From assembly GCA_036435485.1 (NCBI GenBank), contig CM071596.1, forward strand, positions 139,029,001-139,093,000: a stretch of DNA of 64,000 bases. The letters run 5' to 3'. Every line of letters begins with the position of its first letter. The first letter of the stretch is position 1. This DNA is from Saposhnikovia divaricata (taxonomy: Eukaryota > Streptophyta > Magnoliopsida > Apiales > Apiaceae). Below are positions 55,068 to 64,000 of the stretch, piece after piece. A program made the translations under genes and the position numbers. The notes under the pieces are model-generated. The model searched no databases. It saw nothing but the letters and a program-made list of their open reading frames with translations, and was not told the DNA's origin.

Positions 55068-55068
55068 G
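54622..55068. other. Intergenic spacer
   Basis: AT-rich, with recurring GAAAATC / ATATGTTTT words and a (GT)15 microsatellite at 55031-55060. No gene. Confidence 0.5.
55031..55060 (+). repeat. (GT)15 microsatellite
   Basis: Fifteen uninterrupted GT dinucleotides flanked by TA runs. Confidence 0.98.
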
Positions 55069-55371
55069 GGAGGTGCTCAAATGAGACCCCTCTTATAATG
55101 AGACCCTCTCTTATAATGAGTCCCCTCATATTTTATCTATTCTAAAGGGCCCCACCAGGGGCACCCAATACAAAAAAGTCTTATAATTCAACCCTCTATT
55201 CAATCATAAAAAAAATTAAAAATAAAATAAAAATAAACTGCTGCAACATCATCATTTTTTTAAAAAAAATTAATTTTTTTTTTTAGGAATGGATAGAGGG
55301 TAGAATTATAAGACTTTTTTGTATTGGGTGCCCTTGGCGGGGCCCTTTAAAATACAAGAAATATGAGGGGG
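55069..55371. mobile_element. Foldback MITE, right end cut by the LTR element
   Basis: An inverted pair of about 58 bp: GGGCACCCAATACAAAAAAG with TCTTATAATTCAACCCTCTA on the left (55160-55205), and the matching complement on the right (55289-55345). It is enclosed by CCCCTCATATTTT on the left and AAATATGAGGGG on the right. The left flank further has GGGAGGTGCTCAAATGAGAC with repeated CTCTTATAATGAG. The long-LTR element begins at 55372, immediately after GAGGGGG, so it inserted into this MITE. Confidence 0.65.
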
Positions 55372-58300
55372 TGTAATAACCCTAACGTTAAAAAGGCTAC
55401 AATGCCCAAATGAATAGTGATCTTGAGGAATCCAGGGAAATGGTGTGTAGGTACTCTATATTAGGGATGGAAAATGGGTAAACAGAAACCATATTAGTGT
55501 CGTACATTGAAAATAAGTGACTCGAAATGACGATGGATTTTAGAAATTCCTGAATTTTGATTTTGAGGATTTTGAGCTCGAACGAACTTCTATATCTTGG
55601 ATATTAAGGAGTATAGAAATACTAAAGGAATTATATATTGAGAAATTAGTGTATTAGGGTAAACTAAAGGATTATTAAGTTAAGGACTTATCAAAGGAAT
55701 TTGGATTGTTAAACGATTTCAGAACCACTGAGATAATGAAGTATATTCGAACCGAATCACAATTAGACGAGTATGGAAACCAAACAACCAAGATTATAAC
55801 ATAACAAGGATATATACCACATTATTATTACCAAGAATGCTAGCAAATTACTTAGGAAAATCAAGAAAAAGATTAAAGGATGCATTGAATGACATCATGA
55901 GTGACATCATCATCCACTAACTTGTTTTAAGGGGTAGATTAGTCCTTAAACCTTGTAAAATTCCACAAGCTTCCACAAGACACTAGATTTAACAAGATTA
56001 AGATGAGATAAGAGCAAAAACCAAGAAAAAAACATCTCCCCCAACCTCTTCATTTCATTCGGCCATTGAAGAAAAAAGGAGAAATTAGAAAATCAAAACC
56101 CTAGTTCCAAGTCATCTAAATTCAAGGAAAAATTCATGAAGGTTGCTTACATATAGACTAAGGTATGCTATGAATTCTAGCCTCTAACTCCATTCCATGT
56201 TTGAGAAATAAATCATGAAGGTGATGATGAATAGTGCATGAATAGTAACTTTAAGAAACTAACTTGTTTTTCATGGCTCCTTTAGTTGGTCCAAGCTATT
56301 GTAAGGTTGTTAAGGATTATACAAGGCTTGTTGAGTGTTGTTAGAGCTTCAAGAAGGTATAACTACTCTTGCCCTCTTTGTATTTATGGTGTAAACTAAG
56401 TTGGTTAGTAGTTAAGTGAGGTTAATGTTTAGTTTATAATGAGTATGTGTTATAAGTGGTTTGTTTTGATGTGGAAATTGTGTGTTGTGGACTTGTAACC
56501 ATGGCTGGTGAAGAATACCACATGGTGTAGGTGATGATTATGGTGTTTGATAATTGATTTGGAGGAGTTGGATTTATGGAAAGTACGAAATTATAGCCGT
56601 TATAATGCCCGATTTTCGTTAGGATGTAAGTTGCCCTGTTTTGGACCCCCTGCATCCGTACGGTACCCTACTGTCCAGGTTCCTATTTAACTATGAAATG
56701 ATAGAGCTTAGTTCATAGATCGTTTTGATATAATGTGCGTTAATATCTGATGAACGGTTTAGGAGAAAAGTCAGTTTTAGTGAAAGCGGTTCAGAAACCG
56801 AGAAACCGTAAATGTATCAAACTTGAGGTTACAATTACCATACTTTAACATTGTTAAAAGTCACGAAATTTTGGGATATGGTAGTAGTGTGGTCAAAGAA
56901 CTATTTCAAGTTGACCTTACATTAAAATTCGAAATTTAAAAATTATAGGAAATTCTGCAGTCGAGTGTGGTCGTTAAGGGAAATGGTGAAAACCCCTGAA
57001 ACTTCGATTTAGGTTATAAATGGTTAAGTTCTTGAACCTTTGGGGTAATAGGAATACGTTAAACATATATTAAAGTTTCAAAAGGTAATGTTATACAAGA
57101 GTGTAGTGAGTAAGAGATGTGGTTCTAACGACGGTCCTTTTGTGTTTATAGAAACTCCGGAAGAGGGACGAGCCATACCGTCAGGATATCGAAACCGAGG
57201 CAAGATTTCTTCTATCCCTATTTGTAAAACTACTTATCTTCACAAAGAAACTTGATTTTGTGAAATATATATGTGATGCTATTATTACTATATTGTGAAG
57301 AAATTGTCTTCCTTGAGTATTAATATTGAAAAGAAAGATATACGAAGATGTATATGAATATGGATATGAGTATAAGATGTATATGAATATGAATGAGAGT
57401 ATGAGATGGATATGTATAGAGATGATTATGCATGAATTGAACATGCCTTATGATTAAGAGAATAAGAGAGAATGGTATCAGTTGTTATCGAGGGTTATAT
57501 GGTTATAATATTATATTAAAATGTTCTTATTGAGTATCAGTGGTTTAATAAACATTATTTGATTAACATGCATTACTCTTAAATTAGATGGAATATTTTA
57601 CGAATATAAAAGTATATTTGATTTCTGAATTTGAAAGAGAGGTCTGAATCATAATCAAAGCCTTATGATATATATATATATTTTATAGAAGTAATGTGCG
57701 AGAATGGAAATGATATGAGAGAATGATATGTGAAAATGAAAGTGAGAAAATGGAAATGTGGAATGATATTTTAAAAAGAGAATAATGATGTGATAAAGAG
57801 GGGGATTGCAACAGACTTGCGTAAGTGGCTGTGTCAGGGCTGTGTGCGACACAGTCCAGCATTTATTATTTTTATTACGGCACGAAGATGCCAAGGGAGG
57901 ATGTTAGCAGGTGGCCTTCCTCCAGGGATGATTTTCATTCCTTCTACCGGTAGTAAAAAGAGAGCAGGTACGATTAGGCGACTGATCATCGTCCTAACGT
58001 ATCAGGCGACAGCAGATATCCCCACTATTTTTGAAAAGAAAGTGTAGACAATGGTTTTCAGATTTCTATACTGAAAACAGAATAATGATATGAGATGATG
58101 GTATTATGGATACAGATGAAGAAAAACTGATATTATATTAATTTAGATTTCTTTCTTATAATAGTGAGTGGATGATGTATTATTAAATAAGAGCTTTACT
58201 CTTCCTTAAGGATTTTAATTGTTTCCTGCTATTACATATGCATATACATATATGTATACTTGTTCACATTTTAAATTTTAGTTACAGTATGATCTTGCTG

Positions 58301-58770
58301 AGCTATTATAGCTCACTTTTGCTACTTATGTATATAGCAGCTAGGTCCCATGCCGATACTACGTACCACACCCCGCGAGAGGGTAAGGGAAAGGCGACCT
58401 TTTGAGCGAGTGCTGGCGACCATCCCCGAGGTAGTGACAAGCGAAGGGGCTTAGTATACTTATGTAAATTAAGTGTGTAAGTTGTAATAAACTTTAGTTG
58501 TTGAAGTGCTTCCTGTAGAAGCTTTGTTCAACAATGTACTTAGTAAATTCTGGGCTTGTAATAACTGTTAACTTTAAAACTTTTAAATATTGTGGTTGTT
58601 GTTCTATGAGCATATAACTGGTGTGTGTGTGTGTGTATTAGTGTGGGGTCAACTGCTTATTTATTTATTTATTTATTTATAAAAAAAAAAAGACTACAGA
58701 GATATTGATAATGATCGGAAATTCGACCTTGACGGCCCGGATCCTTGACCCCGGATCCCGGGGCGTCACA
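55372..58770 (+). repeat. 5' LTR, 3.4 kb
   Basis: Starts TGTAATAACCCTAACG and ends CCGGGGCGTCACA. It contains a GT run (about 58620-58636) and a (TTTA)n run (58659-58680) near its 3' end. Open frames inside (for example 57790-58047) have no features. Confidence 0.9.
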
Positions 58771-58772
58771 GA

Positions 58773-58784
58773 TGGTATCAGAGC
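58773..58784 (+). other. Primer binding site (tRNA-iMet)
   Basis: TGGTATCAGAGC two bases after the 5' LTR, an exact match to the usual initiator-Met primer site. Confidence 0.85.
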
Positions 58785-58964
58785 TAAGAGTCATAATGCT
58801 CAAGAACAAAAGTAATAATAATAAATGTATCAGTTATAATATAAATTGTGAACTTCCATGAAGTTCAGGGGTGGTATATCGCAGGTAGTATTTACTTTAA
58901 GCATATATTATAATTTTATAGACTGTTACTAATAGAATTCTATGTTTTATTATAGGGAGCGGAG

Positions 58965-59852
58965 ATGGGTGAGCCGAGTCAGGACCCCCAGTGGCTAGGG
59001 ATGTCAGAGCAGGAGCTATTAGATCTTCAGCTGGCCGGGGTAGAGGTCCCCGAGTATGCAGTTGAGGACCTCAGGGAGAGACGCCGGGCGGCGGCTAGAG
59101 AGCGATTAGAGAGAGAGGAGGCAGAGGAGCAGAGACGGAGAGATGCTGTGGCCCTAGTGCCATATATGGGTAGACCTTCTACAGGATCTGACGAGGCAGG
59201 TCCTTCCAGAGTGAGATCGGAGATCCCTGAGGAGGAGAGGCCACTGCGTAAGAGGCCTAGGTTGTCAGTTATACCTGAGGAGCCGATTGAGTGGAGGGAT
59301 ATTCAGATGGTTCCCACTCCTGTCCGACCCATCCCAGTGCCGTCACCAGTTCCATCCCCTCTACCTAGTCCTGACCCTATAGATGATCCTTTTGAGCAGT
59401 TTACCCCTCCAGGGCATTTCGGTTTTTTTGAGGAGGAGGAGGATCCTTCAGAGGATGCTGAGACAGAGTCGGTTCCTCCATCCCCACCCTTTGCACCTCC
59501 ACCACCTCCACCTGTGGATGCACCTCCCCTAGCTGTACCCCCTCAGGAGGCACCCTTACCGGCGGGTGACCCACTTTTAGCTACCCTATTGACCGAGTAC
59601 TTTGCCCTTCAGGGACAGTTGGAGGAGTCCCGTAGGACTATAGACACCCTTCTACAGAGGTTAGAGAGAGGGAGAGGAGGGGTTATCCCGGATGGGATGT
59701 CTCTGGGGATGATCAGTATTGAGCTACGAGCATTAGGAGATATTAGGAGGTTGTTGGGTGATAGGGGAGACCCGGCATGGAGGGCCCAGATAGTTGATAC
59801 GGTTACTACCATGGTAGTCCAGATCCGGGATGTTGTCAGGGCAGGGCTGTGA
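58965..59852 (+). CDS. Extra ORF upstream of gag, unknown function
   Basis: 295 codons starting MGEPSQDPQWLGMSEQELLD. Residues 1-65 are charged and helical (DLRERRRAAARERLEREEAE). The middle is Pro-rich (PVRPIPVPSPVPSPLPSPDP; a PPPPPP run near 185). Residues 205-235 look like a coiled coil (LQGQLEESRRTIDTLLQRLE). The C-terminus is helical. It has no zinc knuckle or enzyme motif. It lies 190 bp after the primer site and 520 bp before gag, with strikingly higher GC than its AT-rich surroundings. I do not recognise the family. An accessory structural protein or a captured host sequence is possible. Confidence 0.7.
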   Translation: MGEPSQDPQWLGMSEQELLDLQLAGVEVPEYAVEDLRERRRAAARERLEREEAEEQRRRDAVALVPYMGRPSTGSDEAGPSRVRSEIPEEERPLRKRPRLSVIPEEPIEWRDIQMVPTPVRPIPVPSPVPSPLPSPDPIDDPFEQFTPPGHFGFFEEEEDPSEDAETESVPPSPPFAPPPPPPVDAPPLAVPPQEAPLPAGDPLLATLLTEYFALQGQLEESRRTIDTLLQRLERGRGGVIPDGMSLGMISIELRALGDIRRLLGDRGDPAWRAQIVDTVTTMVVQIRDVVRAGL

Positions 59853-60374
59853 GCCGGGATAGTAGTTTCGTCACTAATCAGACTAGTCATCTTGTTGATG
59901 TCATTTTGGGGATTAGTATAGTTGTTCACTGTTTTAATCCCAGTCTGATTAGAGGACAGCTAGTAGTACTTTTGGTGATATCGGATTAGTATGTACGACT
60001 ATGTTTTGGGTTTCGAACCTTGTATTAGATGATGTATATTATTAGCAGTAAAAGATGTTGTACCCAAATTGTAAAATATTTATGTACATTAATGAAGTTT
60101 GTGCATTTCTATCTAAATTTTTGCTGCATTTTTTTTTTATATATAATAAATGTTGAGACTCAGAAATATTGATGTATAAAAGGTGATTGACTTAATGAAA
60201 AGGCTATCGTGTTAAGGGCGATACACTTACCTACTAAAGTTATGGTATAACTAGATGTAAATCGCATGATAAAGATATTGTGATATGCAAATGAGCTAAT
60301 TAATGATATAATTGTGTATATAGAAATGATGTATATAGTAACCCAAATTCGGGTAATTAATAAGGACTATTGTT

Positions 60375-61682
60375 ATGAACAGAACTATGCCGCCTAGACG
60401 CGACAGTAGAGCGAATGCAAGGGAAAATGAGAGAGACGAAAGAAGTCGAAATATCGAAGGTACTAGACTGAACGAAAATGCTCATAATGAAGAAAATCAT
60501 GAAGAAGGAGAAGAGGAATCAACTGGCCAACAAAGGAATCCGGGAGGTGATCCCTTTGCCCAATTCATGGACTTATTAAGGCAGAATTTAGCAAATCCAC
60601 AGAATCCTCAACCACCACCTGTTCTCCCCAACCAGGCAGCTAGTTCCTTTCGTGCCTTTAAGTCATTAAAACCCCCAGAATTCGAGGGAACCACTAACCC
60701 AGTAGTAGCCAGGGCATGGCTAAAAGAAATGGAGAAAGCTTTCGAAATACTGAGGATAGAGGAAGATCAGAAAACAGTTTTTGCAGCCTATCTCTTAAAG
60801 GGAGAGGCAAATTACTGGTGGGAAGCTAAGAAGAACTTGGAGGAAGCGGGAGTGATAACCTGGGAGCGTTTCACTAGGGTATTCCTAGAAAAGTATTCTC
60901 CTAGGTATTTAGAAAACCAAATGGAATTAAAGTTTCTGGAGTTAAAACAGGATAACCTAACAGTAGCAGAGTATGAAAATAAATTTACAGAACTGTCGAG
61001 GTTTGTTCCCGAGTTTGTGCGTACTGAAGAACAACGTGCAAAAAGGTTTCAACAAGGGTTGAAACCCTGGTTACGAACGAGAGTGGCCCCATTTGAGTTG
61101 ACTGATTATGCTGCAGTGGTTCAAAAGGCATCAATTATAGAGGCCGAGAGTGAGCAGGCTCAAATAGGTCGAGAGAATAAGAAAAGAAGATTTGAGGGCC
61201 CAAAAGGAGGTTTAAGTGAGGGAAGCTACTTTAACAAAGGAGGTAAAGGACAAAAATCTCAATTTGTGGGAAAGTCGGGGGGTAACAAGACTACTAGTGA
61301 GACGGTGAGTCAGGGTGGAAAATCTTCAGGAACATTTCAGTCCAATCAATCACGACCACCATTACCAGATTGTGAGACGTGTGGTAAGAAGCATATAGGA
61401 GTCTGTAGAGTGCTGGGAGTAACTTGTTTTAAGTGTGGACAAAAAGGACACTACCTTAACCAGTGCCCATCAACTGATGCAAACCCTAAAAGAGATGTTA
61501 AGTGTTACCAGTATGGGAAACTAGGACACATTGCTAGAGATTGCCGTTCAGGTGGGTCATACGCGTCAGGACAGAGTGGGGCTGCTTCAAATAGGCCTAC
61601 TGCTAGAGTGTACAACATGACCTTAGGGGAAGCGTTGACGAAACCAGATGCGGATACAGGTACTTGTTTTTTTTCGATTTAA
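60375..61682 (+). CDS. Gypsy gag (Tekay/Del-like)
   Basis: 435 codons; MPPRRDSRANARENERD (second Met) is a probable start. After a charged N-terminus come the retrotransposon-gag core PPEFEGTTNPVVARAWLKEM, LLKGEANYWWEAKK, WERFTRVFLEKYSPRYLENQ and LTVAEYENKFTELSRFVPEF. The C-terminus has three zinc-binding segments: CETCGKKHIGVC (from 333), a canonical CCHC knuckle CFKCGQKGHYLNQC (from 351), and CYQYGKLGHIARDC (from 377), in which the second Cys is Tyr (residue 380). In Gypsy elements gag continues into protease. Here it ends soon after MTLGEAL, where protease should begin, so the stop marks the edge of a deletion. Confidence 0.92.
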   Translation: MNRTMPPRRDSRANARENERDERSRNIEGTRLNENAHNEENHEEGEEESTGQQRNPGGDPFAQFMDLLRQNLANPQNPQPPPVLPNQAASSFRAFKSLKPPEFEGTTNPVVARAWLKEMEKAFEILRIEEDQKTVFAAYLLKGEANYWWEAKKNLEEAGVITWERFTRVFLEKYSPRYLENQMELKFLELKQDNLTVAEYENKFTELSRFVPEFVRTEEQRAKRFQQGLKPWLRTRVAPFELTDYAAVVQKASIIEAESEQAQIGRENKKRRFEGPKGGLSEGSYFNKGGKGQKSQFVGKSGGNKTTSETVSQGGKSSGTFQSNQSRPPLPDCETCGKKHIGVCRVLGVTCFKCGQKGHYLNQCPSTDANPKRDVKCYQYGKLGHIARDCRSGGSYASGQSGAASNRPTARVYNMTLGEALTKPDADTGTCFFSI

Positions 61683-62330
61683 ATTTTGTGTGTAAGTCTT
61701 TGGTTAAGGATCGACTTAATCAATTAATGGAATAAATAAGTTAATAAAATAGATAAGGAAAATCAGTATCTGTTAAGGGCTAGGAAACGTTATGAAAAGA
61801 AAAGTAGGAGTGTTTTGGGAAAACACAAGCTCGTTGAGACGAACAGGAAATATATATTATAGGTAGTATTTTCTTACAATTGTTTTAAAGAATATTATTA
61901 GAGCTTATTTTCTAGAAAATTTTACAGAGAGGAGCTATAGGAATATTGAGGAATTAATATTTATGTCATGATAGAGATCAGAAGATGGTCAAACCATAAG
62001 TGAGATACACTACCATTCAGAAAAGGTCAATGTAGTGGCGGATATCTTCGTCAAAAGAGGAAGGAGAGACGAGATAACCTGGAATGACTTGAAATAGGAG
62101 GAGATTTGTGAGGAAAAGACAGTAAAAGGACTGCTATTGATAAACTAAATGGCATGTTGATGAATGACAAGGAAGTTATGTTGGTGTATTTCTGCGCAAA
62201 CAAGATAGAGATATTATGAAAGGAAAAGGATAGAGGAAGTAGTGTGGAAGTTAGAAGGTGTGAATGAAAAAGATACCTATGGACATTTCCAACCTGATTC
62301 CGGGACGGAATCCTTTTAAGGGGGGAAGAC
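61683..62330 (+). pseudogene. Deletion scar with RNase H remnant
   Basis: No long frame. At 62011-62058 a frame reads YHSEKVNVVADIFVKR, recognisable as the end of Gypsy RNase H (family pattern YHPGKxNVVADALSR). Protease, RT and all integrase are absent between gag and the 3' LTR. The polypurine tract follows at about 62313-62330. Confidence 0.7.
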
Positions 62331-64000
62331 TGTAATAACCCTAACGTTAAAAAGGCTACAGTGCCCAAATGAATAGTGATCTTGAGGAATCCAGGGAAAT
62401 GGTGTGTAGGTACTCTATATTAGGGATGGAAAATGGGTAAACAGAAACCATATTAGTGTCGTACATTGAAAATAAGTGACTCGAAATGACGATGGATTTT
62501 AGAAATTCCTGAATTTTGATTTTGAGGATTTTGAGCTCGAACGAACTTCTATATCTTGGATATTAAGGAGTATAGAAATACTAAAGGAATTATATATTGA
62601 GAAATTAGTGTATTAGGGTAAACTAAAGGATTATTAAGTTAAGGACTTATCAAAGGAATTTGGATTGTTAAACGATTTCAGAACCACTGAGATAATGAAG
62701 TATATTCGAACCGAATCACAATTAGACGAGTATGGAAACCAAACAACCAAGATTATAACATAACAAGGATATATACCACATTATTATTACCAAGAATGCT
62801 AGCAAATTACTTAGGAAAATCAAGAAAAAGATTAAAGGATGCATTGAATGACATCATGAGTGACATCATCATCCACTAACTTGTTTTAAGGGGTAGATTA
62901 GTCCTTAAACCTTGTAAAATTCCACAAGCTTCCACAAGACACTAGATTAAACAAGATTAAGATGAGATAAGAGCAAAAACCAAGAAAAAAACATCTCCCC
63001 CAACCTCTTCATTTCATTCGGCCATTGAAGAAAAAAGGAGAAATTAGAAAATCAAAACCCTAGTTCCAAGTCATCTAAATTCAAGGAAAAATTCATGAAG
63101 GTTGCTTACATATAGACTAAGGTATGCTATGAATTCTAGCCTCTAACTCCATTCCATGTTTGAGAAATAAATCATGAAGGTGATGATGAATAGTGCATGA
63201 ATAGTAACTTTAAGAAACTAACTTGTTTTTCATGGCTCCTTTAGTTGGTCCAAGCTATTGTAAGGTTGTTAAGGATTATACAAGGCTTGTTGAGTGTTGT
63301 TAGAGCTTCAAGAAGGTATAACTACTCTTGCCCTCTTTGTATTTATGGTGTAAACTAAGTTGGTTAGTAGTTAAGTGAAGTTAATGTTTAGTTTATAATG
63401 AGTATGTGTTATAAGTGGTTTGTTTTGATGTGGAAATTGTGTGTTGTGGACTTGTAACCATGGCTGGTGAAGAATACCACATGGTGTAGGTGATGATTAT
63501 GGTGTTTGATAATTGATTTGGAGGAGTTGGATTTATGGAAAGTACGAAATTATAGCCGTTATAATGCCCGATTTTCGTTAGGATGTAAGTTGCCCTATTT
63601 TGGACCCCCTGCATCCGTACGGTACCCTACTGTCCAGGTTCCTATTTAACTATGAAATGATAGAGCTTAGTTCATAGATCGTTTTGATATAAGGTGCGTT
63701 AAAATCTGATGAACGGTTTAGGAGAAAAGTCAGTTTTAGTGAAAGCGGTTCAGAAACCGAGAAACCGTAAATGTATCAAACTTGAGGTTACAATTACCAT
63801 ACTTTAACATTGTTAAAAGTCACGAAATTTTGGGATATGGTAGTAGTGTGGTCAAAGAACTATTTCCAGTTGACCTTACATTAAAATTCGAAATTTAAAA
63901 ATTATAGGAAATTCTGCAGTCGAGTGTGGTCGTTAAGGGAAATGGTGAAAACCCCTGAAACTTCGATTTAGGTTATAAATGGTTAAGTTCTTGAACCTTT
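62331..64000 (+). repeat. 3' LTR, first 1670 bp
   Basis: Mate of 55372 onward. Differences seen include A/G near 62371, T/A near 62949, G/A near 63379, G/A near 63597, two changes near 63695-63704, and A/C near 63868. Confidence 0.9.

Larger units (their letters stand above)
55372..64000 (+). mobile_element. Long-LTR Gypsy (Tekay/Del-like) derivative, truncated by window end
   Basis: The 5' LTR is 55372-58770 (3399 bp). The 3' LTR starts at 62331 and runs past the window. A TGGTATCAGAGC primer site and a TTTTAAGGGGGGAAGAC polypurine tract border the interior (58771-62330). The interior holds an extra ORF, a gag ORF and a scar of RNase H; protease, RT core and integrase are deleted. Very long LTRs and this gag are typical of the chromoviral Tekay/Del lineage. 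Over the visible 1.67 kb I count about seven LTR differences, so insertion is young. The right target duplication is outside the window. Confidence 0.88.

Noticed and set aside
57790..58047. 85-codon ORF inside the long LTR
   Set aside because: No features, not near a start context of interest; LTR shadow.

Overview
The window is nuclear DNA of a flowering plant. It has spliced nuclear genes with GT-AG introns, AT-rich intergenic DNA, plant-type LTR retrotransposons of several lineages, TRIMs, MITEs and a Helitron end. A eudicot, perhaps an asterid, fits, but the sequence alone does not fix the species. About three quarters of the window is transposon-derived.

Only two ordinary host genes are visible, both on the minus strand. 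One is an RMA-type membrane-anchored RING E3 ligase (9159-9905). The other is a 13-exon TRF4/PAPD5-like non-canonical poly(A) polymerase (45602-53720). Its exons, assembled by hand, join to 1593 nt in frame (530 aa). Its introns carry a hAT-type MITE, a SINE-like head and a truncated LINE.

Layout: 1-3068, 3' part of a probable Helitron with diverged internal repeats. 3821-7061, a decayed Copia element (TSD ATGAG). 7340-7718, a MITE. 9159-9905, the RING gene. 11372-37747, a 26-kb nest built from two oppositely oriented derivatives of one Gypsy/Tat-like family. The left one (A, plus orientation) and the right one (B, minus orientation) meet tail to tail near 31385. Both keep an LTR, a tRNA primer site, a short RNase H scar, GC-rich minisatellites and an antisense ORF. 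In A the antisense ORF is spliced and encodes a putative gypsy-type transposon domain. A 13.76-kb young Copia (Sirevirus-like) element sits inside that antisense ORF (15565-29323, TSD CTTTT). It has an intact pol and a large third ORF. In B, a four-LTR tandem TRIM (32247-33701, TSD CCTCA) sits inside a 31-bp minisatellite. 40641-44474 is a small LTR element (TSD AGAAA) whose only cargo is a 1143-codon ORF without recognisable gag or pol. 54095-55371 holds nested foldback MITEs. 55372-64000 is a young Gypsy (Tekay/Del-like) derivative with 3.4-kb LTRs, an extra ORF before gag, a gag ORF, and a deletion of most of pol. It runs off the window.

The most novel-looking items are the Copia third ORF, the four-LTR TRIM array and its SNP pattern, the 1143-codon cargo ORF, the spliced antisense ORF in the Tat-like pair, and the pre-gag ORF of the long-LTR element. 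All boundaries were read by eye. No alignment or database search was run.
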